Assembly (NCBI GenBank): GCA_016938155.1
Contig: JAFGVF010000414.1
Coordinates: forward strand, 1 to 9,435
Direction of reading: 5' to 3'
Length of the DNA: 9,435 bases
Source of the DNA: Candidatus Cloacimonadota bacterium
GTDB lineage: Bacteria; Cloacimonadota; Cloacimonadia; Cloacimonadales; JAFGVF01
Below the pieces are notes generated by a model. It was not told the origin of the DNA. It did no database searches and worked only from the letters and a program-made list of their open reading frames with translations. The translations under genes and the position numbers were made by a program. Below, one piece after another: positions 4,150 to 9,435 of the stretch; the stretch's first letter is position 1, and each line of letters opens with the position of its first letter.

Positions 4150-6339
4150 TCAGTTTGTATTGATTGCATCAACAAAATCACTTGTTTCCTGAATATTATC
4201 GTTTGCGATATCATTATCAGGTTCCTCCAGGAAAGCAGGTGATTTAAGAGCCTGACTGTCCTCGAACATAAATGTTTTGCGCAACTCGAACTCAGCTTGC
4301 TTACCACCATTCCACTGTGAAACAGGACGGAGGTATCCCACAACACGGGAATAAACTTCGCAACTATTTGAGCATCGAGGGCAAGTGTGATGTTCCCCGC
4401 TTATGTAACCATGGTCGGGACAGACGCTGAATGTGGGAGAGAATGTAAAATAGGGCAATTTATATGAAGAGCAAATCTTTTTAACAAGACTCTTCATGGT
4501 TTCGAGGTCATTAAGCCGTTCTCCTGCAAAGACATGAAGAACTGTTCCACCGGTATATTTCGATTGAAGTCCATCCTGCAATTCCAGAACTTGAAAAACA
4601 TCGTCTGAAAAGTTAACCGGTAGTTGAGTAGAGTTTGTATAGAAAGGTTCAGCCCCGGGTTGGTTATTAGCAACAAGTATGTCCGGATAAACCGCTTTAT
4701 CGAGTCTTGCAAGACGGTAAGTTGTCCCCTCGGCAGGAGTCGCCTCCAGATTATAATTGTTACCTGTACTTTCCTGGATACTGACGAGTCTTTCTCTCAG
4801 AAAATCCAAAACTTTATTGGCAAAAGCATTCCCTTCATCCGTAGCAATACTGCAGGAAAGGAAATTCTCACATGATTCGTTCATGCCGATAATCCCGATT
4901 GTCGAGAAGTGGTTCTTCCAGAATTTGTTAAACCTCTCTTTCACGCTCTTGAGATAGAACTTTGTGTATGGATACAAACCACTCTCGGTGAAAGTTTCCA
5001 GTACCTTCCTTTTAATCTCGAGACTTGATTGAGCAAGCATTATCAATTTATCCAAGCGATTAAAATAATCCTTCTCATCCTCTGCAAGATAGCCGATTCG
5101 CGGGAGATTAATCGTAACAACACCGATAGAACCGGTTAGGGGATTGGCACCGAAAAGTCCACCGCCCCTTGCTTCAAGCTTGGATGTATCCAATCTAAGA
5201 CGACAGCACATGGAACGGGAGTCATCAGGGCTCATGCTGGAATTGATAAAGTTTGAGAAATACGGAATACCGTATTTCGCCGTTGCTTCCCAGAGGTAAT
5301 CAAGAGTAGGATTATCCCAATCAAACTCTTTAGTGATATTGTAGGTTGGGATTGGGAAAGTAAACACTCTGCCCATTGCATCCCCTTCAACCATTACTTC
5401 AAGGAAAGCTTTGTTTAACATATTCATCTCTTCCTGATAATCGGAATAGGTTGTATCCTGTGGTATTCCACCGATTATGACAGGTTGGGATGCAAAGTTC
5501 TTGGAAGGAAACAAATCAAGGGTTATGTTTGTGAATGGAGTTTGAAAACCGACCCTTGTCGGGACATTAATATTAAACACAAACTCCTGTAATGCTTGTT
5601 TGACCTCGATATAATCAAGCTTATCATAGCGAATAAACGGGGCAAGCAAAGTGTCAAAATTGGAGAAAGCCTGTGCACCAGCAGCTTCACCCTGTAAAGT
5701 ATAAAAGAAGTTAATAATCTGCCCTAATGCTGAACGGAAGTGTTTTGCCGGTCCACTCTCTACTTTTCCCTTAGCACCTTTGAACCCCTGCATTAGCAGA
5801 TCCATTAGATCCCAACCCACACAATATACTGAGATTAAACCAAGATCGTGAATATGCAACTCTCCATCAGCATGAGAATTTCTGATTTCAGGAGGATAAA
5901 TCTTGTTCAGCCAGTAGGTCTTACTAACCTCAGAAGCAATATAATTGTTCAAACCCTGAAGTGAATATGCCATGTTGCTATTCTCGTTAACCTGCCAATC
6001 AAGCTTCTGTAAATATTGATCTATAAGATTCACATTTGAAGTAGAGATGATTTCTCTGATTTTTGCATGCTGATCTCGATAGATTATGTACGCTTTAGCT
6101 GTTTTTTTGTAGGGTGACGATAATAGGACTTCCTCTACGATATCCTGTAACTCCTCAACTGCGACAATACTTTTGTCATATAACTGTTGGGAGAGATTTA
6201 CAACTTTTAATGTCAGCTTAACGGCTTCTTTCTTGCCGAATTCACCGGATGCTTCCCCTGCTTTTACTAATGCCTGGGTGATTTTGTTACTGTCAAATCG
6301 AGCTATTAACCCATTGCGTTTACGGACAGCTTCAAACAT
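4150..6339 (-). CDS. nrdD: Anaerobic (class III) ribonucleoside-triphosphate reductase
   Basis: 729 residues; reduces ribonucleoside triphosphates to deoxyribonucleotides under anoxia using a glycyl radical made by NrdG. Residues about 1-95 are an ATP-cone allosteric domain (VRKRNGLIARFDSNKI, later YIIYRDQ). The barrel follows: HADGELHIHDL, SVYCVGWDL with Cys173, and SMCCRLRLD with Cys378-Cys379, the place of the thiyl-radical Cys. RGGGLFGANPLTGSIG and NESCENFLSCS are further conserved blocks. The C-terminus has a zinc-site-like CPDHGY...CPRC (Cys640, His643, Cys653, Cys656, plus Cys660) and the glycyl-radical motif RVVGYL with Gly668. An acidic tail of about 39 residues follows RKTF. The start is ATG 6339, with GAGGAG 4 nt upstream; the TTG at 6351 would translate the Shine-Dalgarno itself. 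First gene of the nrdD-nrdG operon. Confidence 0.97.
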   Translation of the reverse strand: MFEAVRKRNGLIARFDSNKITQALVKAGEASGEFGKKEAVKLTLKVVNLSQQLYDKSIVAVEELQDIVEEVLLSSPYKKTAKAYIIYRDQHAKIREIISTSNVNLIDQYLQKLDWQVNENSNMAYSLQGLNNYIASEVSKTYWLNKIYPPEIRNSHADGELHIHDLGLISVYCVGWDLMDLLMQGFKGAKGKVESGPAKHFRSALGQIINFFYTLQGEAAGAQAFSNFDTLLAPFIRYDKLDYIEVKQALQEFVFNINVPTRVGFQTPFTNITLDLFPSKNFASQPVIIGGIPQDTTYSDYQEEMNMLNKAFLEVMVEGDAMGRVFTFPIPTYNITKEFDWDNPTLDYLWEATAKYGIPYFSNFINSSMSPDDSRSMCCRLRLDTSKLEARGGGLFGANPLTGSIGVVTINLPRIGYLAEDEKDYFNRLDKLIMLAQSSLEIKRKVLETFTESGLYPYTKFYLKSVKERFNKFWKNHFSTIGIIGMNESCENFLSCSIATDEGNAFANKVLDFLRERLVSIQESTGNNYNLEATPAEGTTYRLARLDKAVYPDILVANNQPGAEPFYTNSTQLPVNFSDDVFQVLELQDGLQSKYTGGTVLHVFAGERLNDLETMKSLVKKICSSYKLPYFTFSPTFSVCPDHGYISGEHHTCPRCSNSCEVYSRVVGYLRPVSQWNGGKQAEFELRKTFMFEDSQALKSPAFLEEPDNDIANDNIQETSDFVDAINTN

Positions 6340-6343
6340 TGTA

Positions 6344-6349
6344 CTCCTC
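6344..6349 (-). promoter_or_regulatory. Shine-Dalgarno GAGGAG that sets the nrdD start
   Basis: On the minus strand TTGAGGAGTACAATG places GAGGAG 4 nt before ATG 6339. An in-frame TTG at 6351 overlaps this element and has no purine-rich site of its own, so the ATG is the likely start. Confidence 0.7.
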
Positions 6350-6602
6350 AATGAAAGCGATGTATTTATAATGATATAATTATCAATAAGTTATGATTAC
6401 ATTCCTTAATTCTTCTTTCTTGGATACCTGATATATATTGAGTTAAATCTCAACCATTTGCGAATGTTGTCAATACTTCTTTTCAATAAAAAAAACTGTA
6501 GTGCGATAAATGCCCATTCTCAAACTGAATAAGGACATTATTTTTTTTATAGTCCGATATAAGTGATAATTTTTCTCATTTTGGAACGATTTTTACATGT
6601 TT

Positions 6603-6627
6603 ACTTATTTAGAATATATAAATAAGT
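6603..6627. promoter_or_regulatory. 25-bp AT-rich palindrome abutting a TTGACA element
   Basis: ACTTATTTA (6603-6611) mirrors TAAATAAGT (6619-6627), and the inner AA/TT bases also pair: 11 of 12 pairs around T6615, with one mismatch (6612/6618). It ends exactly where TTGACA (6628-6633) begins, the position of an operator or activator site at a -35. AT-rich palindromes arise by chance more easily, so this is tentative. Confidence 0.35.
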
Positions 6628-6657
6628 TTGACAACAATAGTGAGTGTTCTAATTGAA
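6627..6657 (+). promoter_or_regulatory. Possible promoter of the large secreted protein gene
   Basis: TTGACA (6628-6633) is a perfect -35, but the -10 region at 16-17 nt is only TAATTG/AATTGA. Read as a Bacteroidota-type promoter, TTTG (6627-6630) is followed 19 nt later by TAATTGAA, which has the TA of TAnnTTTG but not its TTTG. It would give an untranslated leader of roughly 200 nt. Confidence 0.3.
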
Positions 6658-6733
6658 GAATAATGAGAGAGTAATGCGGTTCCGGTTGTTTAAGAAATGA
6701 GAATTTTGTAATCATAATGAAGGAGACCGAATA

Positions 6734-6865
6734 ATGATTGGTAGTTGTATCTTTAGCAAGATACGGTTGATTAATTCTAAAAAACAACACTATTCAGCAA
6801 ACTATAGTGCTGAAAAGTGTTCTAATATAGTAACAAATACAAACAGAAGGAGTTTTTTGCAATGA
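6734..6865 (+). CDS. Possible 43-codon upstream ORF overlapping the large gene's start
   Basis: ATG 6734 has AAGGAG (6720-6725) 8 nt upstream. The frame stays open for 43 codons (beginning MIGSCIFSKIRLINSKK) and ends at TGA 6863-6865, overlapping the ATG of the large gene as ATGA. The product is basic, has two Cys and resembles no family I know. The large gene has its own Shine-Dalgarno, so coupling is not required. The frame spans two RNA hairpins, and an open frame of this size can occur by chance. Confidence 0.25.
   Translation: MIGSCIFSKIRLINSKKQHYSANYSAEKCSNIVTNTNRRSFLQ
6742..6769 (+). other. Leader hairpin 1
   Basis: GTATCTT (6747-6753) and AAGATAC (6758-6764) form a perfect 7-bp stem closed by a TAGC tetraloop. 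Four of the next five outward pairs are G-U wobbles and one is A-U, which makes sense only for RNA. It lies about 95 nt before the start codon of the large gene. Confidence 0.45.
6786..6821 (+). other. Leader hairpin 2 / 36-bp dyad
   Basis: AACACT (6786-6791) pairs with AGTGTT (6816-6821) and TTCAGCA (6793-6799) with TGCTGAA (6808-6814). A single A-A mismatch separates them and the loop has 8 nt: 13 of 14 pairs. No U-tract follows, so it is not a terminator. It may be an RNA stem controlling the downstream gene or a protein-binding dyad. Confidence 0.5.
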
Positions 6866-9435
6866 AAAAAGGATTTTTTTTGCTTCTTTTCTCTGTAATT
6901 GCTTTAGGGACCTTGTTTTCTATAGGCGGTGATACTTTCGCTCAAGCCGAACAGATAGAAGTTCTCCCCTATAATGATTCAGGAGATACTACAACTTTAA
7001 CAAACACAGTCGCTAATGCTTCTAATGACGCATTTTATCTAATTAATGCTGTAATGGATCTGACTAATGTAGAAATAAGTATGATGAACTCCTCATTTGA
7101 TACTTATCTGTGGATTTACAATGCAGATATGACTACAGTACTTGCCTCAAACGATGATTACGGTGGGACAGCTCAGTCGTGGGTTGGTGGATTAACCCTG
7201 GCCGCAAATACCGATTATTATATCGTATGTGAAGGCTTCAGTTCCAGTAATGGTAATTATGTATTAGATGTTTCAGCTGACCAGGTTGGGTCAATAATCT
7301 CAACAACCGCTCCGGGTGTAATTTCAAATGTTATGCCTGTGAATGGAGCTGTAAATCAGACATTAACTACTACTATCAGCTGGACCTTCGGAGCAAACAC
7401 AGAGAATTACGACCTGTATTTTGATACGGTAAGTCCACCGGTAACAATGGTAGTGGATAATGCTGTTGCAGGGGCAACAGGGGCTTATGACCCGGGTCCG
7501 CTTAACAATAGTACAACATACTTTTGGAGAGTGATTTCCAGAAATTCCGCAACCCGAACGGAAACAATCAATCCTGTTAAAAATTTCACAACCACATTCG
7601 GTACTATAACAAATTATCCCTATACTCAGCAGTTTACTATTTATCCAGTACCGGGTTGGTCAACTTCAGGTACACAATCCTGGGCTGCATACACAAGTGC
7701 AGGAACACCTGCACCATCGATTTATTGTAACTTCTGGGGTTGGACAGAACCGAACAATTCTGCCTTAACAACCGGTGATTTCGATGCAACAGGTATTAAT
7801 CCAAGCTTATCTTTTGACTGGTCTCATTCAGGTATGTATTTAACCAGCTATCCAAATGATGCTCTCAGAGTAAGTATCTCTACTGATGCAGGAGCAAACT
7901 GGACAGAATTGTTATATCTGATAGGTACTGATTTTGATTCAGCTGATGGTGCCTTACCAACTACTCCTGGATCATTCGTTAACGAAGAAATTAGCTTAGA
8001 TGCTTATGCAAATACAACTTTTATGTTGAAGTTTGATGGTATCTCAGGATATGGACCGAACCTCTATTTGGATAATATCAGTATCATCGATAACAACAAT
8101 CCACCACCTCCAACAACACCTATTGCTCCCCTTGACAATGCTACCGGCGTTGGAATGACTGGTGCTTTAGCATGGAATCATGCTACCGGAGCAAGTGGAT
8201 ACTATCTCTCTTTGGGTACTGATAATCCCCCAACTACCATAGCAAATATGGAAGATGTTGGAGCGACTTTTACTTATGATTATTCAGGCTTGACTGCAGG
8301 TATAGTATATTATTGGCAGGTTATCCCATATAATAATATCGGGCAGGCACCCAATTGCCCTGTCTGGTCGTTTACATCATTTAATGATGTTCCTCTTCCC
8401 GCTTCAATAGGATTCCCAGCTAACGGAGCACAAGCAATTATTGAGACACCGAACCTCCAATGGGCTAATGGCGGACAATTCCCTGATGGTTACAAACTGA
8501 ATATGGGAACAAACAACCCGCCTTCAAATCTATACGATGAAGAAGATTTAGGTAATGTAACTTCCTTTGCTATTACAACTCCTCTTCAGTATGAAACAAC
8601 ATACTACTGGCAGATTGTACCTTACAATTTCGTAGGCGATGCAGTTAATTGTCCTGTATGGTCATTTACTACTAACTCTAATCTGAATTTTGGTGGAGAC
8701 GGCACACTCTACGGTGGTTATTATTTTGCTAACAGTACCCTAGGAGGAAATGGTCTTGGTTATCAGCCAGTCTTTGAATGGGTAGATATCTCCGCAACTG
8801 GTGCCACCCCTGCCTACAGCAATGCGGATGATGGTTATGCTACTGTTGATATCGGCTTTACATTTAACTTCTTTGGAAATGACTATACTCAGGTATCACT
8901 TGGAACAAATGGGGTGATGATGTTCACAAACCCAACCGGCTCCACAAACTATGGAATGACTATCCCTAATACTACAACTCCTAATGACTGTATTGCTATG
9001 ATGGCAGAGGATTTACATACCGGAAATATTCCATCATTAAGTTATTATGGACTGGATGATATGGGGAACTTCGTTTTCACTGTCATGATGTGGAATGACT
9101 ATGCTGATGCCAGCGAATATATGGATATTCAGGTAATTCTCTATCCAACCGGCAGAATCAAAATACAGTATGATAATTATGTTAATCCTAATGGTGATAC
9201 CGGATCAAATTCATTATACGGAGACGCTACTATCGGTATAGAAAATGCTGACGGTACAATCGGACATCAATATGCTCTTGATGGAGTCGGCGGACCTGTG
9301 CTCGATGGTATGGCTCTTTGCTATGCAACAACCCCAAGCGACTTGTCAGACGGTGGAGCAGGATTATTCTTACCCGGTAATATTGAGTTCAATGTTGTCA
9401 ATGTAAACAGCAACTCACCCTCTTATCAGGTCAGA
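6862..9435 (+). CDS. Large modular secreted/cell-surface protein (3' truncated by window)
   Basis: 858 residues are visible and the frame is open at the window end. Start ATG 6862 has AAGGAG at 9 nt. Residues 1-29 form a signal peptide (KK, hydrophobic core, FAQA). Residues about 35-140 resemble a PPC (bacterial pre-peptidase C-terminal) domain: DTYLWIYN, LASNDDYGG, NTDYYIVCEGF, GNYVLDV. An FnIII/Ig-like module follows (about 150-245, TTYFWRV). Residues about 250-412 resemble a cleaved-adhesin/choice-of-anchor-J lectin-like sandwich (PGWSTSG, VSISTDAGANW, LYLDNISI). After a PPPP linker come two FnIII-like repeats of about 98 residues sharing YYWQ..PYN and NCPVWSFT (about 418-605). Then a beta-sandwich with FTFNFFGNDYTQVSLGTNG (about 606-830). 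Probably an adhesin or substrate-binding surface protein; no catalytic site is evident. A C-terminal secretion signal would lie beyond the window. Confidence 0.9.
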   Translation, partial: MKKGFFLLLFSVIALGTLFSIGGDTFAQAEQIEVLPYNDSGDTTTLTNTVANASNDAFYLINAVMDLTNVEISMMNSSFDTYLWIYNADMTTVLASNDDYGGTAQSWVGGLTLAANTDYYIVCEGFSSSNGNYVLDVSADQVGSIISTTAPGVISNVMPVNGAVNQTLTTTISWTFGANTENYDLYFDTVSPPVTMVVDNAVAGATGAYDPGPLNNSTTYFWRVISRNSATRTETINPVKNFTTTFGTITNYPYTQQFTIYPVPGWSTSGTQSWAAYTSAGTPAPSIYCNFWGWTEPNNSALTTGDFDATGINPSLSFDWSHSGMYLTSYPNDALRVSISTDAGANWTELLYLIGTDFDSADGALPTTPGSFVNEEISLDAYANTTFMLKFDGISGYGPNLYLDNISIIDNNNPPPPTTPIAPLDNATGVGMTGALAWNHATGASGYYLSLGTDNPPTTIANMEDVGATFTYDYSGLTAGIVYYWQVIPYNNIGQAPNCPVWSFTSFNDVPLPASIGFPANGAQAIIETPNLQWANGGQFPDGYKLNMGTNNPPSNLYDEEDLGNVTSFAITTPLQYETTYYWQIVPYNFVGDAVNCPVWSFTTNSNLNFGGDGTLYGGYYFANSTLGGNGLGYQPVFEWVDISATGATPAYSNADDGYATVDIGFTFNFFGNDYTQVSLGTNGVMMFTNPTGSTNYGMTIPNTTTPNDCIAMMAEDLHTGNIPSLSYYGLDDMGNFVFTVMMWNDYADASEYMDIQVILYPTGRIKIQYDNYVNPNGDTGSNSLYGDATIGIENADGTIGHQYALDGVGGPVLDGMALCYATTPSDLSDGGAGLFLPGNIEFNVVNVNSNSPSYQVR

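Larger units (their letters stand above)
6350..6733. other. Divergent intergenic region between nrdD and the large secreted protein gene
   Basis: Very AT-rich, with an A8 run (6488-6495) and a T8 run (6541-6548) that may bend the DNA. For nrdD, TTGACA stands at 6473-6468 (minus strand) but lacks a good -10 at normal spacing; TATAAA (6370-6365) lacks a -35. Two short dyads lie upstream of nrdD: TTGAG-N6-CTCAA (6438-6453) and ATGAT-N6-ATCAA (6371-6386). I see no convincing gene here; the 61-codon minus-strand frame (6605-6790) has no ribosome binding site and reads as noise. Confidence 0.5.

Noticed and set aside
6340..6351. TTG start for nrdD at 6351
   Set aside because: The four extra codons are the Shine-Dalgarno region of the ATG at 6339.
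6425..6443. NrdR box upstream of nrdD (CTCAATATATATC on the minus strand)
   Set aside because: Only the left half resembles the NrdR consensus, and no second box is found at the expected distance of about three helical turns.
6371..6453. FNR-type boxes upstream of nrdD (TTGAG-N6-CTCAA and TTGAT-N6-ATCAT on the minus strand)
   Set aside because: The FNR dyad is TTGAT-N4-ATCAA; both sites here have two extra central bases and lie in AT-rich DNA, so geometry does not fit.
6531..6555. Terminator from GGAC...GTCC with the T8 run
   Set aside because: Only four base pairs close the stem and the T-run is in the loop, not after it.
6605..6790. 61-codon minus-strand ORF in the divergent intergenic region
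   Set aside because: No ribosome binding site, low-complexity translation, and it overlaps the likely promoter and leader of the plus-strand gene.

Overview
The window looks like an AT-rich chromosome segment from an anaerobic bacterium, most likely a member of the Fibrobacterota-Chlorobiota-Bacteroidota (FCB) assemblage. Candidatus Cloacimonadota is my best guess, but this is inference from gene content only. The reasons are an oxygen-sensitive class III ribonucleotide reductase with its radical-SAM activase, low-potential flavodoxin-type genes, and large secreted proteins built from fibronectin-III-like, PPC-like, cleaved-adhesin-like and beta-helix modules.

Layout. Positions 1-993 (+) hold the 3' part of a surface beta-helix protein that ends in one FnIII-like domain, closed by a strong hairpin (1001-1032) placed to serve converging transcripts. 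Positions 2586-1056 (-) hold a tight three-gene operon: a cytoplasmic HemG-like flavodoxin, a TetR-family regulator (2-nt gap), and a small exported flavodoxin-like protein (1-nt overlap). A 26-bp near-perfect palindrome lies just upstream of the first gene's ribosome binding site and is a good candidate operator for the TetR protein.

Positions 2587-3415 are about 830 bp with no convincing gene. They hold a 99-bp array of nine 11-bp units whose orientation flips in the middle, two smaller clusters of related 11-bp-period repeats, a long-arm hairpin and a possible plus-strand terminator. This is the most unusual DNA in the window.

Positions 6339-3416 (-) hold nrdD and nrdG, which make deoxyribonucleotides without oxygen. 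Between them is an intrinsic-terminator-like hairpin that ends at the nrdG start codon. It contains a six-codon minicistron with its own Shine-Dalgarno, whose stop overlaps the nrdG start. nrdG has no Shine-Dalgarno of its own, so expression by translational coupling, perhaps with attenuation, is plausible.

Positions 6340-6861 are a divergent intergenic region with a palindrome next to a TTTGACA element and a structured leader with two hairpins and a small open frame. From 6862 to the window end (+) runs a large modular secreted protein, open at the 3' edge.

Two start codons were moved from upstream TTG codons to ATG codons with properly spaced Shine-Dalgarno sequences (nrdD at 6339, the exported flavodoxin-like gene at 1514).
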